This document shows positions 27,210-35,753 of a DNA stretch of 64,000 nucleotides, piece by piece; the first letter of the stretch is position 1, and each line of letters begins with the position of its first letter. The notes beneath the pieces were generated by a model. The model was not told the origin of the DNA. It did not search any database and saw nothing but the letters and a program-made list of their open reading frames with translations. Made by a program: the position numbers and the translations under genes. Source of the stretch: Bog-756 sp963725275 (lineage in GTDB: Bacteria > Actinomycetota > Acidimicrobiia > Acidimicrobiales > RAAP-2); assembly GCA_963725275.1 (NCBI GenBank), contig CAVRXS010000003.1:248001-312000 (forward strand), given 5' to 3'.

Positions 27210-28088
27210 TCAGCACGCGGTCGCCGTCACGCGCTGGCTGGCGGCCACGGCAGCGACGGTCGCGACTACCCGGCCGGCGGCGGCGTGCAACAGCGCTTCG
27301 TCGACCTCGACGACCCGTTGGATGCCGGCGTCGGGCCAGAGTCCGAGGACCCGGGTCGCGATGGGGTGTGTCGACGAGCCGAGGCCCCCCACCAGGGCGA
27401 CATAGGCCAACTCCTCCTGCCACCCCGCTCCGGGACACCCGGCAGACAGTGACACCAGGGCCGTCCCCGCCGATGCCCTTTGCGGGCCGTGGGCACGGCG
27501 GGCTCGATCTGACGCGACCCGCAGTTCGGTGCGTGCCTTGCACCTGACGGCGCGGGACCCCTGACACGTCCAGGACTCGTCGGCACGGCCGAGCTCGGCG
27601 CGCCCGTGCAGGAGGCCCCAGTCGAGGCCGGCCCAGAGGGAGGTCGCCCACCCGACACCTTCGGCGAGGACGACGGCACGGGCGCCGGGACCGAGCCCCG
27701 CGAACCACGGCTCCCAGAAGTAGGTGCGCCATCCGGTCCGCCGCCACTCCTCCACTGCTGCCTCGGCAACGGGGCCCACCGCCTCTGCCGGCCCTCGGTA
27801 GCGACCGGCCGCGCAGGCGCGCACGGCCGCGAGGCCGAGCGAGCGACGGGCCAGGACCGGTTTCCACACGAACGGTGGCTCGGGGATGCCGACGGCCGAG
27901 GGGCAGGAGCCGGCGAGGCGCACGCTCCGGAGTGTGACGTCGACACGGGGACCGCGCGGCAGTCCGTCCAGTGCCCTGGCCACGCCCGCACGGAGATGCT
28001 CGCCCACCCGCCGCCATGCCGCCTCCTCCAGGGTGACCATGGGCGGAGCCAGTAGGGCCCGAGTCACCGCGCTCGCGCTGTCGGTCAC
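27210..28088 (-). CDS. hypothetical protein coupled to PD-(D/E)XK nuclease
   Basis: The 292-residue protein is not recognised. It is rich in Ala, Arg and Gly. It has no signal peptide or clear membrane helix, and holds a Trp-rich stretch near residues 115-160 (WRRTGWRTYFWEPWFAGLG) and several cysteines (AACAAGRY, TCQGSRAVRC, AGCPGAGW). Its GTG start overlaps the stop of the nuclease gene as GTGA, so the two are probably made together and may work together on nucleic acid. Confidence 0.6.
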   Translation of the reverse strand: MTDSASAVTRALLAPPMVTLEEAAWRRVGEHLRAGVARALDGLPRGPRVDVTLRSVRLAGSCPSAVGIPEPPFVWKPVLARRSLGLAAVRACAAGRYRGPAEAVGPVAEAAVEEWRRTGWRTYFWEPWFAGLGPGARAVVLAEGVGWATSLWAGLDWGLLHGRAELGRADESWTCQGSRAVRCKARTELRVASDRARRAHGPQRASAGTALVSLSAGCPGAGWQEELAYVALVGGLGSSTHPIATRVLGLWPDAGIQRVVEVDEALLHAAAGRVVATVAAVAASQRVTATAC

Positions 28089-29212
28089 GCGACCCGCTCC
28101 CGCGCGGCTGCAGGCGGGCGGCCGTTACTGCGAGCCGCACCATGACCACGAATGGGCTGTGCGGAGCAGGCAGCGCACCACCCGTGGGGAGCATTGAGGG
28201 GGTCGTCTGTTCGGGATGCCCCGGACATCGCGCGGATCCCGGCCAGGCAGCGGCGCGCCGCAGCCACCAGGAGGCCGGGGTCCACCGGATCCACATCGAC
28301 CTCTCCGGTACCCGTGTAGTACGTGGCCACGACGAACGGGGGCGCCGTGCTCCGCAGGGTCTCGACCAGCGCGTAGAAGTGGAGGTCCGCGCGGTGCTCG
28401 AGCCGGCGCACCCCTGACTTGACCTCCACGATCGCCACCGAGGCGGCTGGCTCACCGGGTCGACCGAGCGCGAGATCGACCCGAGCGGACAGCGTGTGGC
28501 CGGCAAGCGGCACGCGCAGGGTCTCCTGGGTGCGCGGCAACCAGGAGGGGTCGAATGCGGGCCACCGCTCGCGTAGGCCTTCTATCTGGCGCTCGACGTC
28601 GGCTCGCAGCTCGCCCCGCTCGGCGCGGGACAACTGCCCGATCCAGGCCACCAGGGGGATCTGGTAGTCGTCGACCGACAGCGCGTCGGTACCATCGGCC
28701 AGGACATCGCCGATGGTACCGACGGTGACCAACTGACGGAAGAGCACGTCGACGAGTGCACCCCGTGCCAGTGCTAGCGAGGGGACCCTGTCCCCGAGGT
28801 CGGGGACGGGGCCGTGCACGCTGCAGGCCAGCGCACGGGTGATCCGGTCCTTGGTCACGACCAACCCGGTCGCGTCGGTGCGCGGCCCGCCGCCGCACGG
28901 GGAGCTCTTGGCGTCCGCGCCCAGACCATCCTCGAGGAACGCCCGCAGTTCGGCCGCGAGCGCCGGGTCCCCGGTCGGTCGCGGGCGGCCGGTCGCCCGA
29001 AGCCGGTCGAGCAGCGCTGCACCTGCCAGCGGCCGCCACGCGGATGCCCAGAGCGCAGGCGCGCACCCCACCCGATCCGGACGAGGCGATCCACGGCCAC
29101 TCGCCGGCGCTGGAGACGCCACCTGTGGGTCAGGGAGTGTCCGCACCGGCTGGGACTCCACTGGTTCGATGTCCACGCCGGGCATCAGGACAGTGTGATC
29201 CCCGGGTGTCAC
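28085..29212 (-). CDS. PD-(D/E)XK-family nuclease (RecB/Cas4-like)
   Basis: The protein has the PD-(D/E)XK core: Asp in SARVDLALG, then VAIVEVKSG with the ExK pair, then a helix with ADLHFYALVETL, the QxxxY-like motif region of RecB-type nucleases. One cysteine lies upstream (LACSVHG) and three lie at the C-terminus (RRC, GWCAAC), an arrangement that could bind an Fe-S cluster as in AddB and Cas4. GTG 29212 was chosen to avoid overlap with the divergent gene; ATG 29185 is possible. No helicase gene is adjacent. The DNA substrate is unknown. Confidence 0.7.
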   Translation of the reverse strand: MTPGDHTVLMPGVDIEPVESQPVRTLPDPQVASPAPASGRGSPRPDRVGCAPALWASAWRPLAGAALLDRLRATGRPRPTGDPALAAELRAFLEDGLGADAKSSPCGGGPRTDATGLVVTKDRITRALACSVHGPVPDLGDRVPSLALARGALVDVLFRQLVTVGTIGDVLADGTDALSVDDYQIPLVAWIGQLSRAERGELRADVERQIEGLRERWPAFDPSWLPRTQETLRVPLAGHTLSARVDLALGRPGEPAASVAIVEVKSGVRRLEHRADLHFYALVETLRSTAPPFVVATYYTGTGEVDVDPVDPGLLVAAARRCLAGIRAMSGASRTDDPLNAPHGWCAACSAQPIRGHGAARSNGRPPAAARERVA

Positions 29213-29351
29213 ATCCTCGTCGGACCAGGGGGGAGGGGGGTAGCGGAAGCGAAAGAGAGGGACCGGGGAAGGAACGGCAGCGCTGCGCCCCCCACTGCCT
29301 GCGCAGAGTTGCGCACAACGTCCTGGCTCGCCGAGCTGGAAGAATTGTCCT

Positions 29352-29948
29352 GTGCTGGTCACCTTCGTCCGCGGCACGGACGCCCGGAACCGAGACAGGG
29401 TCTTCGTCGGCGAGGGAGATCGGAGCCGACGAGTGGCGGTACACGTCGTGCACGATCTTCCTCATCTCGTCGTCGAGTCGGTCTTCGACATCGCCGATGG
29501 CCTGTGGTCCGAGCTGGCTGCCGGCAGACACCGCGGATCGGATCGTGCGGCGTCGGCTCGCGAGCCGAGCCATCAGAAGCACGGTCGCATCGTGTCGGGA
29601 GCCGCAACCGGGGCTCAAACCGATGAGTGGCTGAGTGAAGGGCACCGGATGGCCAAGACGGTCACCAACAGTGTGGTCAATCGCTGGCGAGAGGGCCCCG
29701 ACAGTCCTCGGGGTGTCCGCTCCCGACTCGCCCAGCAGAGCGGTCCAGGGGTGGACGCGTTGATGGAGCGGCTGGACGATGCGACCATCGAAATTGCGAT
29801 TCGCGGCGTCAGGGACGTCGAGCGTGAATGGTTGCAGACACCGCCAGGAGGGACACTCCGTTTGGCATGGCCCTTGCCAATCGAACGCCTGGAGGAGCTG
29901 GCAGCTGACGGTGTTCCCCTCCGCCGAGGCCATGACGACGACCGATAG
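29352..29948 (+). CDS. conserved hypothetical protein
   Basis: The 198-residue protein starts with a beta-rich segment (LVTFVRG, RVAVHVVHDLPHLVVESVF) followed by a charged helical part. The N-terminal pattern with LPHLVVE is recurrent in actinobacterial hypothetical proteins, but no function is known to me. GTG 29352 is divergent from the nuclease gene. It precedes the patatin gene by 12 nt. Confidence 0.6.
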   Translation: MLVTFVRGTDARNRDRVFVGEGDRSRRVAVHVVHDLPHLVVESVFDIADGLWSELAAGRHRGSDRAASAREPSHQKHGRIVSGAATGAQTDEWLSEGHRMAKTVTNSVVNRWREGPDSPRGVRSRLAQQSGPGVDALMERLDDATIEIAIRGVRDVEREWLQTPPGGTLRLAWPLPIERLEELAADGVPLRRGHDDDR

Positions 29949-29960
29949 CCTTTCCGAGCG

Positions 29961-31166
29961 ATGACCCTCGCGACCTCGACCGCCACGTTCGCCGTCGTGT
30001 TCGGGGTGTTCGTGGTGGCCTCAGTTGTGCTCGTCGTCCTGACCCTGCGGTTCGTCCTCAGGCGGGCAGCCGATGCGCGAGCGGAGTGGCTGGGCGACGG
30101 CAACGACGGACCCGCCTCCGGGATGGAGGCAGAAGACGACTCGGAGGAGGGTGCGGGGACGACCGCCCTGGTCCTCGGCGGCGGGGGCACCCGCGGGGCG
30201 GTCCAGGTCGGGATGCTCCAGGTGTTGGCCGAGCACGGATTCGTCCCGGACAGTGTCTACGGCTCGTCGGTCGGAGCCGTCAACGGCGTGGCCTTCGCCG
30301 GGGACCCGACCATCGATGGGGTGGACCGGATGACCCGGATCTGGCAGGGCCTGAGCCGCGACTCCATCTACCCGCAGGGTCGCCTCCACGGCCCGTGGCG
30401 CTATCTCCAGCAGCGCGACTCGGTCTACGCCAACACCGGTCTGCGAGCCGTCGTCGAACAGGGATTCGCCTGCGAACAGCTCGAGGATGCTGCGATCCCG
30501 GTGGAGGTGGTGGCCACGTCCCTGACCGACGGGCGGGAGCGGTGGTTCACCCGCGGCCCGGCGGTCGAGGCGGTGTTGGCCTCGACCGCGATGCCCGCCA
30601 TCTACCCCCCGGTCGAAATCGACGGCGAGCGGTACATCGATGGCGGCGTGGTCGACAACGTCCCGATCGGGCGGGCCATCGAGGCCGGCGCGTCGCAGGT
30701 CGTCGTGCTGCTCTGCGCTCCCCCGACCTTCACCCCCGCGCAGCCCAGACGGCCGGCCGAAGCCATCCTCAACGCCCTCCTGATCGCCATCCACTCCCGT
30801 TTCCCGAGGGACATGGCCCACATCCCCGACGGGGTCGAGGTCATCCTGTGCGTGGGCCCGGAACCCACCACCCGGGACTTCGACGACTTCTCCACGACCG
30901 ACCAGCTCATCGCCCAGGGTCGCGAGGAGGCCTCCGAGGTGGTCCGGCGCTACGGGCTCGGCACGATCCCCTACCCGAGCACCCCTCGCCAGGTGCCCGC
31001 CGTCCCGCCCGACGTCACGGCGGACCGGGACGATCGAACGACCGCACCCGGGCACGGCGCGGGGAACGGCGGCACCCTTCAGCCCGGTAGCGGGCCGTCC
31101 GGCGGCGCGTCATCGCCCGACCCGGCGGTCGTTGCGCCCCTCACCCAGCCCGAGCCCCGCTCATAG
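29961..31166 (+). CDS. patatin-like phospholipase with N-terminal membrane anchor
   Basis: The 401-residue protein has one N-terminal transmembrane helix (about residues 8-34) and a patatin domain. The oxyanion loop is LGGGGTRGA, the nucleophile elbow is GSSVGA (GxSxG), and the catalytic Asp lies in YIDGGVVDNVP. Such proteins are serine lipases or acyl hydrolases at membranes. The C-terminal 60 residues are a Pro/Gly/Thr-rich tail, and the last 88 nt overlap the convergent acyltransferase gene. Confidence 0.88.
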   Translation: MTLATSTATFAVVFGVFVVASVVLVVLTLRFVLRRAADARAEWLGDGNDGPASGMEAEDDSEEGAGTTALVLGGGGTRGAVQVGMLQVLAEHGFVPDSVYGSSVGAVNGVAFAGDPTIDGVDRMTRIWQGLSRDSIYPQGRLHGPWRYLQQRDSVYANTGLRAVVEQGFACEQLEDAAIPVEVVATSLTDGRERWFTRGPAVEAVLASTAMPAIYPPVEIDGERYIDGGVVDNVPIGRAIEAGASQVVVLLCAPPTFTPAQPRRPAEAILNALLIAIHSRFPRDMAHIPDGVEVILCVGPEPTTRDFDDFSTTDQLIAQGREEASEVVRRYGLGTIPYPSTPRQVPAVPPDVTADRDDRTTAPGHGAGNGGTLQPGSGPSGGASSPDPAVVAPLTQPEPRS

Positions 31167-31885
31167 CGACGCACGATCCTGGCCGGAACGCCTGCGATCA
31201 CGCAGTAGTCGGGGAAGGTGCCCCGCACGACCGCGCCGGCTCCGACGACCACGTTGCGACCCAGCACGGTACCGGGGAGGATCACCACCCCGGCACCCAA
31301 CCAGCAGCCGGTGCCGATGATGACCGGGACGTCGTTCGGCCATTGGGTATGGACGACCTCGTCGGTGTCCTCGTAGCCGTGGTTCTGGTCGGTGATGTAG
31401 ATGTGGGGACCGGTGTGCACGTCGTCGCCGATCTCGATCTGGAAGTGGCCCACGATGTGACTCCCGCGCCCGATCATGCACCGATCGCCGATGCGCACGA
31501 CCGGGTCGGTCACCATGTGCTGGCCCGGAACCATGCCCGCCGACAGGCTCACATGCGGCCCGACGAGGGTGTCCCGTCCGATACTGATCCAACGCTCCCC
31601 GAACACGGCTCCCACAGGGAAAGCGAGGCACGATCCCTCTCCGAAGGCACCGAACCGACGGGCACGGTGATCGCCAGGTCCGGTCGCGCCGTGACGGGCG
31701 ATCCAGTCCCACCCGACCTGTACAGCTGCGTTGAGGAAGCGATGGCCCAGACGACCGATATCCCCTCGCCGGACGCTCGGGGGGGCCGGTCGAGCAGGCA
31801 CCACGCTCAGCCCGGGAAGGCGGCCGTCATCGGCCGACCCGGCGTGGTGGCCCCGCGGGGAGGGCTCGGGGCGGGGAGCGCTCAC
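31079..31885 (-). CDS. hexapeptide-repeat acyltransferase
   Basis: The protein ends in a left-handed beta-helix made of hexapeptide repeats (IGDRCMIGRGSHIVG, VIIGTGCWLGAGVVILPGTVLG) like maltose/galactoside O-acetyltransferases, with a catalytic-type histidine in DQNHGYED. The first 60 residues are Pro/Arg-rich and not conserved, so the true start may lie later than GTG 31885. It probably acetylates a sugar or small molecule using acetyl-CoA. Its 3' end overlaps the patatin gene. Confidence 0.8.
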   Translation of the reverse strand: MSAPRPEPSPRGHHAGSADDGRLPGLSVVPARPAPPSVRRGDIGRLGHRFLNAAVQVGWDWIARHGATGPGDHRARRFGAFGEGSCLAFPVGAVFGERWISIGRDTLVGPHVSLSAGMVPGQHMVTDPVVRIGDRCMIGRGSHIVGHFQIEIGDDVHTGPHIYITDQNHGYEDTDEVVHTQWPNDVPVIIGTGCWLGAGVVILPGTVLGRNVVVGAGAVVRGTFPDYCVIAGVPARIVRRYERGSGWVRGATTAGSGDDAPPDGPLPG

Positions 31886-32000
31886 CCCGCGACGGTATCC
31901 GACCTCCAGAGTGCCAGGCGATCCCGGCGATCCCGGCGGTTGCAGTCCCGTCCGCCGGAGCGGCCCGGGAGCGGAGAGCGGAGACCCGTACGATGACGCC

Positions 32001-32072
32001 GTGCCCGAGATGACCGCCGTGCCCGAGATGACCGCCGTGCCCGAGATGACCGCACTGCCCGAGATGACCGCA
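32001..32072 (+). repeat. four tandem 18-bp repeats
   Basis: The unit GTGCCCGAGATGACCGCC is repeated four times without gaps. Copies 1 and 2 are identical, copy 3 has a terminal A, and copy 4 starts with C. In one frame it encodes VPEMTA repeats that run into a 34-codon ORF (32001-32105) overlapping the methyltransferase start. Each unit contains GTG and ATG codons. It lies between the divergent acyltransferase and methyltransferase genes. Confidence 0.9.
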
Positions 32073-32097
32073 CAGAACAATGGGCCCGCACTGCTCG

Positions 32098-32908
32098 ATG
32101 CCTGATCCGGCTGACGACGGAGACGAGGCGGATCAGGTGCTCCGCGACAGATCCCGCCTCGGGCGCTCCGGCTTCTCCGCCGGGTCGGACCTCTATGAGC
32201 GCACCCGGCCCGGCTATTCGGACGAATCGGTGGCCCACTTGGTCGCCGCCGTCGGAATCTCGGCTGGTCGAAGCGTCCTCGATGTCGCCGCGGGCACCGG
32301 GAAGCTGACCCGCGCATTGACCGCAACCGGTGCGACCTGTTTCGCGGCCGAGCCGTCCGCGTCGATGCGCGCCGTCTTCGCCACCACCGTTCCAGGGGTG
32401 CCGATGGTCGCATCGACGGCCGAGCAGCTACCGTTCACCAGCCGCACGATGGACGCCGTCGTGGTGGCCCAGGCGTTCCACTGGTTCGACGCCCCGGTGG
32501 CCCTGGCCGAGTTCTCACGGGTCCTCCGTCCGGGCGGCGGCCTCGCGCTCGTCTGGAACGAACGCGACGAATCGGACCCGGTGGTCGCGCGAACTCGTCC
32601 GCATCTCCAAGTGGGACACCCACCAGCCCTACCCGGTGGGTCGGGACTTCGGGCAGGTCATCGGTGCCAGCGGCCGGTTCGGACCCGTTGCCCGGATCCG
32701 CTTCCGGTTCAGCCAGGTGCTGGATCGGGCGGCATTCGTCGATCAGATCGCAACCCGGAGCTACGTCGCCGTCCTGCCCGAGGACCGGCGCCGGGCCCTC
32801 CTGGACGAGGTGGCCGGGTTCGCCGCGACGCTGCAGGAGCCGATCGAGCTGCCCTACATCGCTGACACGTTCTGTGCGCGGTCCCTCGTAAGGGGCCGGA
32901 CGGCCTGA
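32098..32908 (+). pseudogene. class I SAM-dependent methyltransferase, interrupted by one frameshift
   Basis: The N-terminal part has the SAM-binding motif LDVAAGTGKLT, the acidic loop AAEPSASM, and VVAQAFHWFD, typical of the class I methyltransferase fold. An extra base near 32584-32590 (in GTCGCGCGAAC) shifts the frame. Afterwards the family sequence resumes as RELVRISKWDTHQPYPVG to the end. Correcting it would give about 269 residues. The methyl acceptor is unknown. Gene decay and sequencing error both remain possible, but clean resumption favours error. Confidence 0.8.
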
Positions 32909-33035
32909 CCGCCGACCGCTGCCGGGCCCACCGGCTTGCCGCAGGCAGCCCCCGCGGTGCAGCCTCTGCGACAGGGACCCGGGCGCGCCACGACCGCGCG
33001 GCGACCGACCACGACCCAGCGGAGGATGCCCACCG

Positions 33036-33392
33036 ATGATCAGACTGACCTGCCTGCTGAAGCGCAAGGAAGGGCTCACCCCGGCCGAGTTCCAGGCCTA
33101 CTGGACGGATCACCACGGTCCGCTGGTCGCCTCGAGCAGATGCGGGACCCACGTCATCCGCTACGAGCAGCACCCGCGGCCGCTCGACGACTACCGGAGC
33201 GATGAGGACCGGTCCGGCTACGACGGGGTGACCGTCCAGTGGTTCCGTTCGATGCAGGACTACAACGATCACATGGGAGAGGACGACTTCCCGGCCGTGC
33301 TCGAGGACACAGCCAGATTTCTCGACACGGACCACCTCGAGTTCGTCCTTACCGAGGAGCCCCGGGTCGTCATGGACGGCGCCGTCGACTGA
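33036..33392 (+). CDS. EthD-family protein
   Basis: The 118-residue protein is a dimeric alpha-beta barrel of the EthD type: IRLTCLLKRKEGLTPAEFQAYW followed by DHHGPLV is the family signature. EthD proteins are small accessory factors in oxidation of ethers, terpenes and polyketides. Just downstream are a P450 gene and its TetR regulator, so a shared oxidative pathway is plausible. Confidence 0.85.
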   Translation: MIRLTCLLKRKEGLTPAEFQAYWTDHHGPLVASSRCGTHVIRYEQHPRPLDDYRSDEDRSGYDGVTVQWFRSMQDYNDHMGEDDFPAVLEDTARFLDTDHLEFVLTEEPRVVMDGAVD

Positions 33393-33439
33393 GCGCCTGA
33401 CCGACACGAACCAGCCGGCGCAGCCCCCCCGGCAAACCA

Positions 33440-33469
33440 TTGACAGTCCCGACTGTTCGGACATAGGAT
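33440..33469 (+). promoter_or_regulatory. sigma70-like promoter of the P450 gene
   Basis: TTGACA (33440-33445) and TAGGAT (33464-33469) are separated by 18 nt, about 50 nt before the P450 start. The spacer contains GTCC...GGAC, a half-site arrangement repeated just downstream. Confidence 0.6.
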
Positions 33470-33477
33470 CCACGGGA

Positions 33478-33494
33478 TCGGACAGTGCGTCCGA
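33478..33494. promoter_or_regulatory. candidate TetR operator before the P450 gene
   Basis: TCGGAC-N5-GTCCGA is a perfect inverted repeat just after the promoter. Further GTCCGAC/GGAC half-sites lie in the promoter spacer and at 33508-33516. The TetR gene directly downstream of the P450 gene is the natural candidate for binding. Confidence 0.5.
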
Positions 33495-33516
33495 CTTTCG
33501 GGAAGGGGCGTCCGAC

Positions 33517-34770
33517 GTGAGCCAGACCGAGCTGGACATCAGCGGGATCCAATTCAGCGACATCAACCTGCTGGACTCCAAACTGTTCTCGGAACGCGTC
33601 CCACACGAGTGGTTCGCCTTCCTCCGCCAGAACGCGCCGGTGTGGTGGCACGAAGAGGCGGACGGTCCCGGATTCTGGGCGGTGACCTCGCTGGCCGACT
33701 GCACCACGGTCAACCGCGACTACGAGCACTTCTCGTCATCCAATCGGGCCACCTACCTCTGGGACCTGGCCGAGGACGACCTCGCCCAGCAGCAGCTCAT
33801 CATGCTCAACATGGACCCGCCGCTCCACACCCGGTACCGCCGTCTGGTCAACAAGGGATTCACCCCCCGCATGGTCAACCAGCTCCACGACCGAATCGAC
33901 GCCGCGGCCGACGACATCATCGACTCGGTCATCGAGCAGGGCACAGCTGATTTCGTCACGCAGATCGCGGCCGAACTGCCCCTGGTCGTGATCGCCGAGC
34001 TCCTCGGCGTACCCAACGAGGACCGCCACCGGATGTTCGACTGGTCCAACCGGATGATCGGGAGCGAGGACCCCGAGTACCAGACGGCCGGGGAGGTGGC
34101 CCAGCAGGCGTCCATGGAGCTCTACGCATACGCGTCCGAGCTCTTCGGGAAGAAGCGGGTCGACCCTCATGACGATCTGATGAGCGTGCTCACCCAGGTC
34201 GAGATCGAGGGCGAGCAGCTCTCGTCACTCGACCTCGAGCTGTTCTTCCTCCTCCTCACGGTGGCCGGAAACGAGACGACCCGCAATCTCATCTCGGGCG
34301 CCATGGCCACGTTCTTCGACAACCCGGACCAGTGGGACCTGCTGCGCAAGGACCGCTCGCTCCTGCCCGGCGCCGTGGAGGAGATGCTGCGCTACGTGAC
34401 CCCGGTCATGAACTTCCGCCGGCAGACCACCGCCGCCTTCGAGCTCGGTGGCCAGCAGATCGAGCCCGACAGCAAGGTGGTGTTCTTCCACATCTCGGCC
34501 AACCGGGACGAGACGGTGTTCGCCGACCCGCAGACATTCGACATCACCCGCGACCCCAACCCGCACATGGCCTTCGGTGCCGGAGGGCCGCACTTCTGCC
34601 TCGGGGCCAACCTGGCCCGCATGGAGATCCGGGTCATGTTCGAGCACATCCTCGACCGGATGCCCGAGCTGGAGCCCAACGGGGAGGTGGAGCGTCTCCA
34701 GTCGGCCTTCATCAGCGGGGTGAAGCACATCCCGATCCGCTTCCCCGCCGGTCCCCGCGTCTCCGGCTAG
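33517..34770 (+). CDS. cytochrome P450
   Basis: The 417-residue protein has all P450 landmarks: I-helix oxygen-binding AGNETT at 250-255, K-helix ExxR at 289-292, and the heme loop FGAGGPHFCLG with Cys361. It is a soluble class I bacterial enzyme that would need a ferredoxin partner, none of which is in the window. Substrates of related actinobacterial enzymes include steroids and terpenes. It is probably transcribed with the adjoining TetR gene. Confidence 0.95.
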   Translation: MSQTELDISGIQFSDINLLDSKLFSERVPHEWFAFLRQNAPVWWHEEADGPGFWAVTSLADCTTVNRDYEHFSSSNRATYLWDLAEDDLAQQQLIMLNMDPPLHTRYRRLVNKGFTPRMVNQLHDRIDAAADDIIDSVIEQGTADFVTQIAAELPLVVIAELLGVPNEDRHRMFDWSNRMIGSEDPEYQTAGEVAQQASMELYAYASELFGKKRVDPHDDLMSVLTQVEIEGEQLSSLDLELFFLLLTVAGNETTRNLISGAMATFFDNPDQWDLLRKDRSLLPGAVEEMLRYVTPVMNFRRQTTAAFELGGQQIEPDSKVVFFHISANRDETVFADPQTFDITRDPNPHMAFGAGGPHFCLGANLARMEIRVMFEHILDRMPELEPNGEVERLQSAFISGVKHIPIRFPAGPRVSG

Positions 34771-35391
34771 ATGGCCACCCGCAAGAGCTCCCAGGACCTC
34801 AAAGAGGTCATCCGGGACTTCCGCCGCGACCAGGTCATCGATGTGGCCCGCCGGCTCTTCGGCGAGCGGGGCACGACCGACGTCTCGATGGACGAGATCG
34901 CCTCCGAGGCGGGGGTGGCCCGGTCCACGGTCTACGTCTACTTCGCCAACCGGGACGAGCTCCTGCGTGCCTGCCTCAAACGCATGCACACCCAGCTCCA
35001 GGAAGCGGTCGCCGTCACCTGGGAGGAAGACGCCAGGCCTGCCCACCGCCTCGAGCTCCTGGTCAATGAAGTGCTCGCGCGGATCGACGACGACCCGGCG
35101 TTCTTCCGCCTTGCCCTGGTCACCCAGGGGACGCCGGCACAGGGCGCCGAGGCCGTCGGTGCCGAGCTGGCCCTGATCAGCCTCGACATCGCCCGGCTCA
35201 TCCGTGACGTGTACGAGGACGGCGTTGCAGCCGGCGACTTCCGACCGATGGACCCGGATCTGGCGACCACCCTCATCGGGCAGCAGCTCTTCGGTGCGAT
35301 CGCGGTTCGGGCCGCCGAGCCGTTTCCCGAGCCGAGAGATCAGGTCTCAGCTGCGGTGGTCGCGTTCATCCTCAACGGACTGTCGACCTGA
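34771..35391 (+). CDS. TetR-family regulator downstream of P450
   Basis: The 206-residue protein has an N-terminal TetR helix-turn-helix (DVSMDEIASEAGVARSTVYVYFANRDELL) and an all-helical ligand domain. The ATG directly follows the P450 stop with no gap, so the two genes form one transcript. This suggests autoregulation together with the P450, through the inverted repeats upstream of the P450 gene. The ligand may be the P450 substrate. Confidence 0.9.
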   Translation: MATRKSSQDLKEVIRDFRRDQVIDVARRLFGERGTTDVSMDEIASEAGVARSTVYVYFANRDELLRACLKRMHTQLQEAVAVTWEEDARPAHRLELLVNEVLARIDDDPAFFRLALVTQGTPAQGAEAVGAELALISLDIARLIRDVYEDGVAAGDFRPMDPDLATTLIGQQLFGAIAVRAAEPFPEPRDQVSAAVVAFILNGLST

Positions 35392-35480
35392 GCGACGCCG
35401 CGCCGCCTCCGGTCCGACGGTCACCGCACCGTCCCAACCTGACGGCCGCCCCACCACCGGCCTGACGGCCGACCGACTGC

Positions 35481-35753
35481 TCAGCCCCCGGCGACGGCGG
35501 GAACGATGGAGACGGTCTGGCCGACCGACACCGGGGTCGCGAGCCCGTCGAGGAACCGCACGTCCTCGTCGTCGAGGAAGACGTTGACGAAGCGGCGCAG
35601 ACCGCCCTCCCCGTCGAAGAGCCGCTCACCGAACCCGGGGTGGGCCGCATCGAGTCCCTTCAGGACCTCTCCGACGGTCGATCCCTCGACGCCGACTTCG
35701 CCGACTCCGCCGGTGAGCGTGCGGAGCTGCGCGGGAACGCGGACGGTGATCAT
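35481..35753 (-). CDS. MoaD/ThiS-family sulphur carrier protein
   Basis: The 90-residue protein has a ubiquitin-like beta-grasp fold (ITVRVPAQLRTLTGG, STVGEVLKGLDAAHPG, VSVGQTVSIVPAVAGG) and ends with Gly-Gly, the site of adenylation and thiocarboxylation. It overlaps the threonine synthase stop as ATGA. Similar small proteins (CysO) feed PLP-dependent cysteine synthases. Here the partner enzyme in the operon is a PLP enzyme of the same fold. Confidence 0.83.
   Translation of the reverse strand: MITVRVPAQLRTLTGGVGEVGVEGSTVGEVLKGLDAAHPGFGERLFDGEGGLRRFVNVFLDDEDVRFLDGLATPVSVGQTVSIVPAVAGG

Noticed and set aside
29213..29377. N-terminal extension of the PD-(D/E)XK protein to 29377
   Set aside because: It would overlap the divergent gene start at 29352 and adds no conserved sequence.
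32001..32105. 34-codon ORF of VPEMTA repeats as a separate gene
   Set aside because: It is pure repeat with no clear Shine-Dalgarno and no family; kept as a repeat and a finding, not a gene.
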